A stretch of DNA of 64,000 nt from Hydractinia symbiolongicarpus (lineage: Eukaryota; Cnidaria; Hydrozoa; Anthoathecata; Hydractiniidae), in NCBI RefSeq assembly GCF_029227915.1, contig NC_079876.1, positions 27,501,828-27,565,827 of the forward strand, read 5' to 3'. The translations under genes were made by a program, and so were the position numbers. Below, in pieces: positions 1 through 9,110 of this stretch (positions are counted from its first letter, which is position 1; every line of letters begins with the position of its first letter). The notes below the pieces were generated by a model that did not search any database, was not told the DNA's origin, and was given only the letters and a program-made list of their open reading frames with translations.

Positions 1-1459
1 CTTCTTAGCTGGATCAAAGTATTGTAGGACAGGTGTAGATGCTATAAGTGATTTAGCATCTGAAAATGCAGTCTGTTGTGTTGAAGACCATGTGAACGCC
101 ATGTCTGTTTTTGTTAGTTCAGTCAATGGCCGGATGGATGACAGTGCTCAAGTTCTGGCAGTAAGGTGATAAGTAGTTGACCATTCCAATGAAGCGTTGC
201 AGGCTCTTTTTGTCGTGTGGTTTTGGCATCTGTAGGATGGCATCAGTTTTCTCCGGATCAGCTTTGATGCCATTTTGTGTAAGAATGTGTCCTACAAATT
301 TCTGTTCTTTCTGCTTGAATTTGAGTTTTGCTGGGTTGAATCTGATGTTCTTGGTTCTAGCTCTTTCCATTAGTGCAATGAGATTTTTGTCATGATCCCT
401 TTCTGCTGTCTGGTATGTTTCCCCACAACCATATACTAGGATGTCATCAGCTGTGGGTGCGATACCTTCTAGTCCTTCTAACGCTGTCATGAGTCTCATT
501 TGAAATTCCTCTGGAGCACTGTTGATGCCAAATGGAAGTCTTTTCCATCGATAACGTCCATAGGTAGTGTGCATTGTTGTCATATCTGATGATTTTTCAT
601 CTAACGGCACGTGAAAATACCCATCCTTTACATCAATTAATGTGAAACATTTTGCATTGTTCAGTTTGTGTAGATGTTCATTCAGTGTTGGCATTTGGTA
701 TACAGGTCGTTCTATTGCTTTGTTTATTGTTTGGCTGGGGTCTATGCATACACGAAATTTGTTTGGTTGTTCTCTGCAAAGTATGTTTGAGCACCATGGA
801 GTTGGTTGTGTCACTTTTTCCAGTATTCCTTCTTTGACATATCTGTCTATAGCTGCTTTTTCTTTCCCACGTTTGCTCAGTGGTATCCGGTGAATTGGCA
901 TTTGAACTGGTGTAACATCATTTTTTACCCGGAATGATACTGGTGGTTGGAGACAGCCAACACCGTTAAAGCTATCTTTATAGCATTCAATTAATGACTC
1001 TTTGGTCAGCGGATGGGTTGTATCTAAAGGCTTTGTTTTGTTAACATGTGTTTTTGGTTGGCTAGTGGTTGTTGGCTGATTCAGGTTGCCTTGCTGTTGC
1101 AGAGAGTAGATATCCCCTGTGTTGATTGTCATGATGTTCATGTTTACACAGTCTTTACCGGAAAGGAGAGCTGGCTTTCCGATCATGTCCTTCGAGTCAA
1201 GGACTTGGAACACTAGACTATGATACTTTTTGAACTTTTCGCACAAAAGGGTAATTTTCCCGATGGGTCTGATTGGCTCACTTTTGTTCCCATAAGGAAG
1301 TAATACACAACGCGATTTCTGAAGCTCGATATCAGGAAAGTATTTCTGGACGACCTGGTGCGATATGGTGTTGGATGTAGCGGCGGAGTCGATTTGGAAC
1401 TGTAGGTTTACAAAGTTTCTCCCTGTTGATGAACACAAAAGCTTTGAATAAAATTTTTC
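1..1459 (-). pseudogene. Ty3/gypsy-type pol (protease, reverse transcriptase, start of RNase H), broken and cut by window edge
   Basis: Read on the minus strand. Right after the gag stop codon the same frame stays open from 1459 to 119. It holds a retropepsin-like site (IDSAATSN, with Ala in place of the usual Gly of D-S/T-G) and then a reverse transcriptase. The RT palm shows FTLIDVKDGYFHVPL, LPFGINSAPEEFQ and the catalytic TADDILVYG (Y-x-D-D position occupied by T-A-D-D), followed by FVGHILTQNGIK, typical of Ty3/gypsy RT. The frame stops at 119, but residues typical of the RT/RNase H junction resume in another frame from about 130 down to base 1, so a small frameshift breaks this copy. Integrase and the 3' LTR, if present, lie outside the window. 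Family assignment is firm; exact clade is not determined. Confidence 0.88.
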
Positions 1460-2560
1460 CTAATTTGATTGGGATTGTCCATTCCGTTGATCTGTTGCGT
1501 ACGCTGTGCTGTAATACAGTGGTTGTTCATCAGTGTAGTATGTTGGTTGTTGCTGCTCAGGTGATTCTGTTCTGCTTTCTGGTTGATGATATGTTGATGT
1601 TGCATGAAGGTGGTTGGTCGACTTTTGCATACCCTGCGGATTGCTGTTTGGTTGTGGAGGACGTTGGTTATTTCTTCTGTTGTAGTTGGGTCTGTTGTAT
1701 CCCTTGTTGCCAAGGTGGCTGACATTTTGTTGTTCTAGACATACTCTTGCAAAGTGGTCAAATCCACCACACCTTGTGCATTTACGTCCATTAGCTGGGC
1801 AATTTGCCCAAGGATGTGGTCCTTTATTGTCTCCACACCAGTGGCAAGTATTTGGCTCACGTCTCAATTTCATGTCTCTGTGTTTCTTTCTTTGTTGTGG
1901 TGGTATTGTTGCTTTTGTCCAGTGAACATTCTCTTCTGTCCCTTTTGATGCATCACTGATGAGTTTGTTTGTCACTCGAGCAGATTCCATTGACTTGGCC
2001 TCTGCGACAACATCTGACATTGTTTTCTGTGTGCCATCTGTTTTCAGATGTGTTTTTAACAGTTCAGTTCGTGCTGTGTCCTCACAAAGTCCAAAGACAA
2101 ACTTATCACGACACATAATGTCTGTAATTTCTCCATATTCACACAGGCTTCCGGCTTGTCGTATTCGGACCTCCCAATCCTGGACTGTCTCATCTTGATT
2201 TTGGGACGAATGCCAGAATTTGAACCGATCAGTCATTAGGGTAGATCCTGTTGTTCCTGTGTAATGTGTGCGTAGACGATTCATCCAAATCCACGGTTTT
2301 TTCTTATCATCTACTGGAATGGATGGCTCAATGGTATAACGTATCACCTGGAGAGCTTCATCTGGCATTGAAGATCTCACTGCAGAGATCTCCAACAAAG
2401 GTTGCTTGTAATGTTCTGCTTGCTCAGTTTGTGAGTCTTTCTCCAAATTTCTGTAGTTCGACTGAATGCAATAGTCATTGAATCTAAGTTCAAAATTCTT
2501 GAAATTTTCAGATATGTTGCCAGTTAACTTCAATTCTGGTCGTTTATGTGATGTATTCAT
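1460..2560 (-). CDS. Ty3/gypsy-type gag polyprotein with zinc knuckle
   Basis: Minus-strand ORF of 366 codons from the first true ATG at 2560 (MNTSHKRPELKLTG). The frame is open a few codons further upstream, but without an ATG. The N-terminal two thirds are capsid-like helical sequence. The nucleocapsid end carries a perfect CCHC zinc knuckle (CTRCGGFDHFARVC) preceded by a second Cys-rich motif starting CHWCGDNKG. It ends in a Gln/Asn/Pro-rich tail. The terminator is a single TAG at 1460-1462, and the pol frame follows in the same phase, so gag and pol are separated only by this amber codon. A tRNA primer-binding site lies four bases upstream of the ATG. The gag reading frame is intact, so this copy may be fairly young although its pol is broken. 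Confidence 0.85.
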   Translation of the reverse strand: MNTSHKRPELKLTGNISENFKNFELRFNDYCIQSNYRNLEKDSQTEQAEHYKQPLLEISAVRSSMPDEALQVIRYTIEPSIPVDDKKKPWIWMNRLRTHYTGTTGSTLMTDRFKFWHSSQNQDETVQDWEVRIRQAGSLCEYGEITDIMCRDKFVFGLCEDTARTELLKTHLKTDGTQKTMSDVVAEAKSMESARVTNKLISDASKGTEENVHWTKATIPPQQRKKHRDMKLRREPNTCHWCGDNKGPHPWANCPANGRKCTRCGGFDHFARVCLEQQNVSHLGNKGYNRPNYNRRNNQRPPQPNSNPQGMQKSTNHLHATSTYHQPESRTESPEQQQPTYYTDEQPLYYSTAYATDQRNGQSQSN

Positions 2561-2564
2561 TTTT

Positions 2565-2577
2565 ACTTCTGACACCA
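2565..2577 (-). promoter_or_regulatory. Primer-binding site matching tRNA-Leu 3' end
   Basis: The minus strand reads TGGTGTCAGAAGT immediately before gag. This is the exact complement of the 3' end of metazoan tRNA-Leu (...ACTTCTGAcaCCA). It begins with TGG, as LTR-retrotransposon primer sites do, and lies where a PBS is expected, between the 5' LTR and gag. The match covers 13 bases; the next bases (AAAAA) do not continue the tRNA complement. Confidence 0.65.
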
Positions 2578-2730
2578 CATTACAACTTAGAAGGATGAGA
2601 AACTGGACGCCATCTTAATTCGTACTAAAAACGTGTTACCGAATTGCCGTGACCGACATATATATAAACAAACTATTATATATCAAAATGGTAGCCGCAA
2701 TAGTGGTATAGTGCAACATGGTAACTGTAC
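2578..2730 (-). repeat. Probable 5' LTR of the gypsy element (boundaries unresolved)
   Basis: Sequence between the primer-binding site and the resumption of LINE coding sequence at about 2735. On the minus strand it has a TATA-like stretch (TTTATATATATGT, around 2657-2670), suitable for an LTR promoter. A TG start is possible near 2718. No TG...CA boundary next to the PBS is clear, and the second LTR is outside the window, so length and ends are inference. Confidence 0.35.
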
Positions 2731-2735
2731 TTTAA

Positions 2736-3561
2736 AGGAAACTTTTGCATAGACTATTTGATGATGGCAAGTTTTAAATAGTAAAGGTTAGATACCATTA
2801 TCCACTACTAGATTCGCTTGGCTGGCAAAAATCAGATCAATACACGATGGGGATTTGTTTGGTTCAAAGTTAGTTCGTTCGTTGATTATTTGCAAATATC
2901 CTAATATGCTAGCCATGGTATATAGTGCCAATCCACAAGCATTGTCACACCAGCCCTCCAATTAGTACATTTAGCATTTAAATCTCCTATAACGAAACTG
3001 CAAATTGGCGATTCCAGGGCTATGCTAGAACAGATCTGGTCGAACTTTGAAAGGAAAATATCAGTTTCATCTGCTGTTTGGTTTGGAGAGCGATAAATAC
3101 AAGTGACAAAATATTTCAATTTTTTCACTCTAATTTCTGCGACAATACAATATTCTAAACAGGAGATATAATCTCTTCTAACAAACGACAGATTTTCTTT
3201 ATAATAAATACACAGTCCTCCTCCGGATCTGATCATATCATAACCCTGGATCATTACTGGAATAATCAGAGTCAAGGAAGGTTTCTGAGACGCATATTAT
3301 ATCATAATTATGCACTGCGTTGTAAGCTTTTAAAAGAGAAATTTTTACGCAGTTATAAGCAGCAATTCCATTTAGATTCCAATGGCATATCGAAAGGTTC
3401 TGGTTAGATGTTGTTTTAGGTCCGGGATTAATTTCAATGTCACCAGATATTACTAAGGCAAGTCTGAGAAATGGTACAAACATGCAAACTTGATAAAAGA
3501 AAATATAGCTTACCAAGAACTTGGCAAAGACCTTGTGACAAGCAATGGCAAACCAAAACAA
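2736..3561 (-). pseudogene. LINE ORF2 5' part: 2A-like peptide plus apurinic-type endonuclease, frameshifted
   Basis: Minus strand. The segment 3561-3238 encodes a hydrophobic N-terminus (residues about 18-39) followed by GDIEINPGP. This fits the 2A ribosome-skipping consensus D-x-E-x-N-P-G-P, with the core at 3418-3441. It continues into an EEP endonuclease: LSICHWNLNGI (catalytic Asn), then ICVSETFLD (catalytic Glu). After a frameshift near 3245 the domain continues with GGGLCIYYKE, IYRSPNQ and FVIGDLNAK. A second frameshift near 2910 and a stop near 2795 follow; the last recognisable residues (SCIDLIFASQ, then a CHHQ motif) end near 2736. 2A motifs upstream of EEP domains are known in APE-type LINEs of several animals. 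No RT domain follows; the gypsy element's LTR side begins here, suggesting it inserted into this LINE. Confidence 0.75.
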
Positions 3562-3990
3562 GTTACAAATAATACGAATCCAAACATAAATATATAGATA
3601 AGAGTTTGTAAGAATTTTGATAACATTGAATATGTTAGAAATAATTATAGTAGTTAGTATTAAAAGTGGAAAAATTTATAACAGTGCAAAAAGGCTCACT
3701 ACATGACATGGGGAAGGGCACATGTTGCGTATTTCTTCCAGAGATATATTGTTAGAAAATGAATCTACACCACAAAAAATGACCGCAAGTTCTCTGCGCG
3801 GTATTGAATTTTATTTATTGGCATCGCAATATATCAAAACACTCAATGACAATAAGGGAATTAGCATAACCTCGTCACAATAACAAATACATATATAACA
3901 ATATATTAAATACACTATAAAAAATTTTAAACGTAAAACAGCAATTAACCATACAATTGCAAAAAGAAAACGGATGATCTGAACCATATT
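3562..3990. other. No gene seen
   Basis: AT-rich sequence next to the LINE 5' end. Part of it may be LINE 5' untranslated sequence. I see no supported feature. Confidence 0.4.
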
Positions 3991-5028
3991 TTAAAATTCA
4001 TCTAATAGTAATTGAAAAGGTTTCACAATCCCTGAAGCAAAGCGAATTTGCAACCTACAGTTTATATCAGCAAAAACAAATTTAACATTTTCATTTCCCT
4101 CTACCATTTCACGCGCACACATTAACATAACATACCTTTCCTTGGTTAGATCAAGTCTGATGCTGATATTTTCAATAGACTTACGTTTTTTGTAGAGTAT
4201 GGTGCGATGTCTAAAAGTAGTAAATCGTACAATAATGTTTTGCTTTTTAACATTTCGAACACGGGACGATGCGATGAGCTTTGATGAACCTTCAATTGTT
4301 GAATAAGATCTCATTTTTACTTCAACACGTTCAGTTTCTAGTTCTTTGCTATCTAATTCTTTGAAATGGTAAACTGATGATGAATGCAGCCTTTTGCTAT
4401 CACTAGGGAATAGCAGAACAAAAAGATAGAAAAAAGAAGGAACGTTTTGAAACACTCTTTATCCAATGATATCTCTTAACTGTGACAGCCACACAGAGTT
4501 ATATCACTAGATGCAGAATTTATTCAGCTTCCATAATAATCATGCATCTAGACAAAACACTTTACAATCACCCAACAAAATTATATAGGCCGAGAATGTG
4601 ATGCGTAAATAAATATCATGGTTACCTCCATTTCTTTACCAAAATGGTGCATGATCTGCGAAATGATTAACTCTCTTTGATTATCTGGTAAAAGATTCAA
4701 AACACAAGTATCGTCCATATTTCCTAAAACAACAGTTGTGCTGAGTGCATACGAGCTGTCGTCCTTAATGAAAGATAATTATATTTAAGATTATTTGTAT
4801 ACACGCTCACGGTTATGCCACTCTTCTTGTGTTATGCTTATGGGAGTACAGCTAAAATATAATTTATAATTCTCATTGCATCAGAAATAAAGAATTTACA
4901 GTTTTTTTTATCTATGTCATAAATAATAATATACCTTAGAAAACATACCTGGACTAAAAATATCAATTTTAAAGACTTTGATTCCACGACTTCTTTGGTT
5001 AACTTGGAGTTCACCTTGCCTTGAACAC
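3991..5028 (-). CDS. Possible spliced gene with a LINE-ORF1-like RNA-binding C-terminus
   Basis: Minus strand. Two candidate exons with good splice signals join in frame: 5028-4949 (after TTTTCTTAG, before GTATGTTT) and 4763-4626 (after CATTAAG, before GTAACC). Together they encode VQGKVNSKLTKEVVESKSLK... and DDSSYALSTTVVLGNMDDT... A last exon would lie within about 4420-3991. Its C-terminus (NIIVRFTTFRHRTILYKKRK, then DLTKERYVMLMCAREM and FADINCRLQIRF) resembles the RNA-binding C-terminal part of LINE ORF1 / baculovirus FP-type proteins. The junction into this last exon is unresolved: the TAG acceptor near 4412 is out of phase with the 4626 donor, whereas a donor at 4639 (G|GTAAAG) with an acceptor at 4362 would be in phase. 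No start exon was found. It may be a captured ORF1 domain or a decayed element with chance splice sites. Confidence 0.35.
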
Positions 5029-5169
5029 CTAAGAAAACCAAAAACTACACATATTGGCGATAAGAAAACCTAAATCTTGAATGGCGTTAAACATGCTTAT
5101 TTTTTAACAAATGTAAGCTAAATTATTTATATACAAAAAACGGATAAAATGAGTTTTCTAAAACCATTA

Positions 5170-5556
5170 ACAACATCTCCTTATTTTTAGCACAAACATG
5201 GCAGCAAAAAGTATCCAATTTATTAATTTCGCCATTAAACTGCCCCCCCCCAAGAAAAAAAATATTGGCCAGTTTATGTAAATGCCATTAAATTTCGATA
5301 TCTCGAGCTTCAGCAATTTTGCCCGAGATGTCTTTCCGCTCTCCGCGACACGATGTCTCAATTCCTTCTCCGTTTTTAATTTCATCGTCTGGATCTTTTT
5401 CTGCTCTTCAAATTCTCGCATTGCTCTCTCACTTTCTTCGTTCTGTTTCCTTTCTAACTTCTCATCTTCTCTTTCTTGCTGCATCAACTTTAGCTCATCC
5501 TTAAGTTGATCTTCACCAACATTTCTTCGTAGTAGTTGATCTTTTGTTCCGTGTCT
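5170..5556 (-). pseudogene. BEL/Pao-like gag fragment (coiled coil plus DUF1759-type start)
   Basis: Minus strand. A charged, Glu/Lys/Gln-rich coiled coil (QQEREDEKLERKQNEESERA...) is followed by AKLLKLEISKFNG...NWPIF. This is the K-L-P-K-L-x-I-P-K-F-x-G-x-x-x-x-W-x-x-F pattern that opens the DUF1759 region of BEL/Pao retrotransposon gag proteins. Reading is then broken at a run of C residues (5244-5251) and resumes briefly in another frame. Only this fragment is present; nothing of protease, RT or integrase follows. Confidence 0.6.
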
Positions 5557-5789
5557 TTACAGGGTCGGATCCAGGATGTTTTTGTAACTAAGCAAAAAAA
5601 TGTTTGTGAAGATCACCGCCCAGAATGGGCGTTAAAATACGCTAAATGGGTGGACTTAATAGTAACAAAATTGATCACCTTGCTCAGGCTTTTTCCAGCG
5701 TTAAAAAGTACAATAAGTAACAATATACATAAAAAAAACTATGTAAATCAATCAGCAAGTATATATATATATTTAAAAAAGTCTTTATC
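5557..5789. other. No gene seen
   Basis: Short AT-rich stretch between transposon remnants. No supported feature. Confidence 0.3.
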
Positions 5790-6135
5790 TCTTACTCTGT
5801 TCAGCAAACTCTTCTATCACTTCATCAGAGATCACAGTGATTGACCTGTTAAACATAATAACTGCTAGGCTGCTTCACCTTTCCTCCGACATCGTGTTTT
5901 ACATCTGAGTCTTTAAACGCCTTAGCCCAGAGACACTTTTCTCACAAGTGCATGAGGTTACAACAATCGTAGCCAAAATTTTTAAAACTTCACGGATTGA
6001 TGGAAATTTGTACCCATTTGTGGTTTTAAGTAAAGAGGTGATATCTGTTGGTAGAGCACCTTGATAGTTTTTCCAAAATATCCCCCACAAATCTAACTGC
6101 GCATATGTTACTATGGGCCGGAATATCACTCGCAA
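5790..6135 (-). pseudogene. hAT transposase C-terminal dimerisation domain
   Basis: Minus strand. The fragment ends in FPSIREVLKILATIVVTSC, then TCEKSVSGLRRLKTQM, matching the hAT C-terminal dimerisation signature (L-x-I-L-x-T-x-P-V-T-x-C-x-C-E-R-S-F-S-x-L-R-R-L-K). After a stop codon at about 5898 the frame continues with MSEERL and VISDEVIEEFAEQ, the usual tail of ZMYM/P52-type hAT transposases. Only the C-terminal part remains, and the catalytic residues are absent. It is a decayed insertion. Confidence 0.75.
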
Positions 6136-6394
6136 ACAATCGCAGGAATTCTTTAAACTTAGCTTTCTAGTTAAATCAAAATACCTTCACAGAAACACCA
6201 GCAACACCTCTCCTGGGCTCAACAATTGTGTTGTGTCCATTTGTTTATATCATAAAATTTGATAGGTGGTTTTAATAGGATCTACAAAATTAAAAAATAT
6301 ATAGAGTGACACAAATTTTAAAGGTACTGCCTGCATCACATATAGTTTACTCCTGCCAGGAATCGAACCTGAACCTTTTACGAAATTGTAATAG

Positions 6395-6690
6395 CGTTTT
6401 TTATGTGGATCTTGAATTTGTAGCATCCATCACAATTTTGAATGTTTAGGTCTGAACTGTAGTGATTTTGTCATGTCTTGAATTTCCATCGTGTATTTTA
6501 TGTTGTCATTTTGTTCGTTCAAAATGTTTTGAAACGATTTGGCTTCTTCAAGATTTTCAAACCTGGCATGGCTGTCGTCAACATATCTTTAAAACGATTT
6601 CAGTGCAACAGGTGGATTACGTTGGAGGGCAACACTAATTGCATTTCTTTCGTGATATTGAAGAAACGCCTCTGCAACAACAACAATAAG
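6395..6690 (-). pseudogene. Penelope-like element reverse transcriptase fragment
   Basis: Minus strand. The translation contains AEAFLQYHER, then after one stop RYVDDSHARFENLEEAKSF and NIKYTMEIQDM. RYVDD is the RT catalytic box and the following D-x-x-x-A-x-x-F...I-x-Y-T-M-E pattern is typical of Penelope-like RT. In-frame stops near 6591 and 6440 show decay. At 6345-6372 on the same strand there is also a tRNA-like B box (GGTTCGATTCC), probably from a neighbouring SINE fragment. Confidence 0.6.
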
Positions 6691-7011
6691 AGCTAGGCCA
6701 ATTGGACCCGAGTTTTGAAGAAGATAGATTTTATCTTTCCATATAAAGTAACACTTAGACAGGCATAATTCAATTAGTGAGTCAATTTCGTTCTCATACG
6801 TATTTCATCAGCAGCAGCTAGAATTTCTATAATTACATCCATTGCTTCTCTATTGCACCTATTGCAACAGAGACGGACAGCAGCAACAAGATTTAAGGAT
6901 AGTATCATTGCGGCTATAAAACTGTCTTTAAAAGCTCTGCTAATCTTCAGACAATATTGACATCGAAAAACAAATGCCAACTACCACCACTAAGTCAATC
7001 CGGCGTATACA

Positions 7012-7356
7012 TTATCCCCATGCAAATGCAGTAAAAAATATGTCGGGGAGACGAAGTTGAGAATTGCTACCCGCTTCGAACAACACAAAGACACCATCAT
7101 TAAGGAAAAGTGGAGCGCATCAGGAGTTTCATTTCACTCTAGTTCTTGTAATGCTGGTTATGATTAGGACAATGCGAAAATGCTAAAACAAGAATTTAAT
7201 AAATTAGATCGTAAGGTACGCGAAGCATTGGAAATACAGTTCCAGGACACGTCACCGCGTAGTGAACATGGCCTTAATCTAGACGATGGTCAGTATGTGA
7301 CGACGAAATTCTGGAAACCAATGTTCGCGTACCTTAAACAGAAGTCGTTGCAGTGA
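7012..7356 (+). pseudogene. Penelope-like element GIY-YIG endonuclease end
   Basis: Plus strand. The frame opens with CKCSKKYVGETKLRIATRF and EQHKD, the Y-V-G-E-T...R-x-x-x-H core of the GIY-YIG endonuclease of Penelope-like elements. It continues after one TAG (7159-7161) through NKLDRKVREALEIQ and NLDDGQYVTTKFWKPM to a stop at 7354. It lies in the opposite orientation to the RT fragment at 6.4-6.7 kb, so these are either two insertions or a rearranged one. A hammerhead-like hairpin follows 50 bases downstream. Confidence 0.65.
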
Positions 7357-7406
7357 CGTCGATTTGATGTCAATGTAATGACAACCGTTAAAAAATTTTG
7401 TATAGT

Positions 7407-7455
7407 CTAATGAAGGCCTCCAATACGGAGGTCGAAATATTACCATAAAAATATA
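7407..7455 (+). ncRNA. Hammerhead-ribozyme-like remnant in Penelope tail
   Basis: CTAATGA (7407-7413), then a 7-bp stem GGCCTCC/GGAGGTC (7415-7421 with 7427-7433, loop AATAC), then GAAA (7434-7437), then a possible short stem ATATT/AATAT. This is the order of the hammerhead core (CUGAUGA - stem II - GAAA - stem III). The third core base is A instead of the essential G, so it is probably inactive. Penelope-like elements are known to carry hammerhead motifs in their terminal repeats. Confidence 0.45.
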
Positions 7456-7496
7456 TATGCTGAACGACCATGTATATGTTTCTTTAAAGAAGATAG

Positions 7497-7559
7497 GGAT
7501 GTCTAGTTTCTGCTGATGACCGTCCGCGGACCTCTTCGAGGTGACCCAGCTAGACATCC
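7497..7559 (+). repeat. 63-base structured element closed by a perfect 10-bp stem
   Basis: GGATGTCTAG (7497-7506) pairs perfectly with CTAGACATCC (7550-7559). Inside are CTGATGA (7513-7519), a palindrome GTCCGCGGAC (7522-7531) and a hairpin ACCTC-TTC-GAGGT (7530-7542). The CTGATGA heptamer is the hammerhead box, but no GAAA box sits in the matching place, so the class of structure is open. Confidence 0.5.
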
Positions 7560-7799
7560 AGGGTACTTAGGTTCAGAAATATGGGTCTAAACCTACCTGC
7601 CCTTGGTTAAGGTTCTGTTCATCTTTTCAAATATATTGTGTCCTTATTCTTTTATATTTTTTTAATTAATTCCTTGTAAAAAGGGAGAATTGTGCTTTTA
7701 GAGGCATTTTTTCTAGAGGAGTACAACCTCTAGCTTATTTCCAAAGACCTAACAGGTTGAGTTCATCATTGCGGTGGCTTGCCACCTCTTTGTAAATTA

Positions 7800-7862
7800 T
7801 TTTCTTTTTCTCCACTTTGCAAAAGTCACAGACAGAGAGAGAGACAGACAGACAGACGAAAC
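7800..7862 (+). repeat. GA/GACA microsatellite
   Basis: Run of GAGA followed by (GACA) units at about 7831-7857. GACAGACAGACA also marks a dispersed repeat family at 50.1 and 61.9 kb; this copy cannot be assigned to that family with confidence. Confidence 0.5.
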
Positions 7863-8129
7863 TAGTACTTTTATTAGCAAACAAAAAATATGGTACCTTT
7901 TTTATCTGGTAAGTAGATATTTTTAATAAAATTGACATTAAGATATGAGATTAGAACATTATTCTTATATAGCATACGAACGTTCTGCAGATCATTATCA
8001 TTATCAAGTCCATCAGTACTTTCAGAAATGATTTAAAATTTTCTTAGAGACTAGGTGTACTTTTTCTATTAGGATGTAGTTTACTGCGATTTAGGTGTGA
8101 TTCATCAAAACTGGAGTGAGTAACATAAC

Positions 8130-9110
8130 CAGTATTTTTTCCGCGCATATTTTTTATACAAGTTCGTTCACTTTCAATACCATATTTTTAAACTTGTCTC
8201 CCCTGGGTAAGATCGAAGAAACTACGACAGACGTTAGGTCATTCATGCTAGCAGCGGCTAATGCTAAACCAATTATTTCGTCAGCTATCTCATTAGGATC
8301 CTTGAATTTTTTAAAGTTGTTATTCCACAGTGCAAGACGAGTACGGCAGGTTCAAAAGCCGTGGTCGGTTTGATGTAGTGATGCATACATGAAACTGTTG
8401 CACCAGAAACCGATTTGACGAGAATTTTATTTTCAGATGTCGTTAAATCGTGACCTTTAAGATCTTTCAATATTAAATCACCAACGATAGATATAACTCT
8501 TTTGTTTCGGTCAATAACGCTATTTGATCTATCTTTATCACGGGCAATTTTGTTTGATTGATCATAAAGTTTTTCTTTTTCATGTTTAGATTTCTCAGAT
8601 TGTTTTTTAGTTTTCTGTAATTCAGAATCATGGATATTTCTATGAAATGCTTATCAATAAAATCATTTTCGTGTTTATGTCCAAGTGGCTTTAATTCCTC
8701 TGAGATTACCACATTTTCATACAACGAGAAATTTTCGATGGAATTAGTGTTTTTATCCCGTGAAGGCAAAACACGCTCTTCACGAAACAGTAATTTTCCA
8801 GACCTTCGAAGAGATAGAATGCGGTTTATCAAGTTGTTTTTTGTATTTAACTTCCTCTTTAAGAAATTTTATTCTTTCGCGATAAGAAATAAACAAATCT
8901 TACAAGACAAAGCGATCTGTAAAAGTAAATTTGCTTTCCCATTCATTAGAACGTTGCGCCTTTACCTTCGTTTCGTTATACAATCTGTCGATAAATGCTT
9001 CGTTACTTTCCGACTTCTCTTCACTTCTTGTGACTTTTTCCAAGACAATGGGTATATCGGACTGTTCCAATATATATATATATTATCACCCTTTATCTTT
9101 GACATAATTG
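8130..9110 (-). pseudogene. LINE ORF1-like protein with SGNH/GDSL-type esterase
   Basis: Minus strand, several frames. Starting near 9090: EQSDIPIVLEKVTRSEEKSE, later a Lys-rich KKQSEKSKHEKEKLYDQ segment. From about 8500 there is a hydrolase-like part: SIVGDLILKDLKGHDL (block I, G-D-L in place of G-D-S), SVSGATVSCMHHY, then LHCG/NDL (the G-T-N-D block split by a frameshift near 8330), and SVVVSSILPRGDKF. This block order is that of SGNH esterases found in ORF1 of CR1/L2-type LINEs and related cnidarian proteins. Stops and frameshifts show it is dead. Confidence 0.55.

Noticed and set aside
1408-1725. 105-codon minus-strand frame overlapping the gag/pol junction
   Set aside because: Out of frame with both gag and pol, which are contiguous in one frame; no domain.
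5536-5844. Plus-strand frame of 102 codons
   Set aside because: No domain; overlaps AT-rich repeats and the end of the BEL/Pao and hAT remnants on the other strand.
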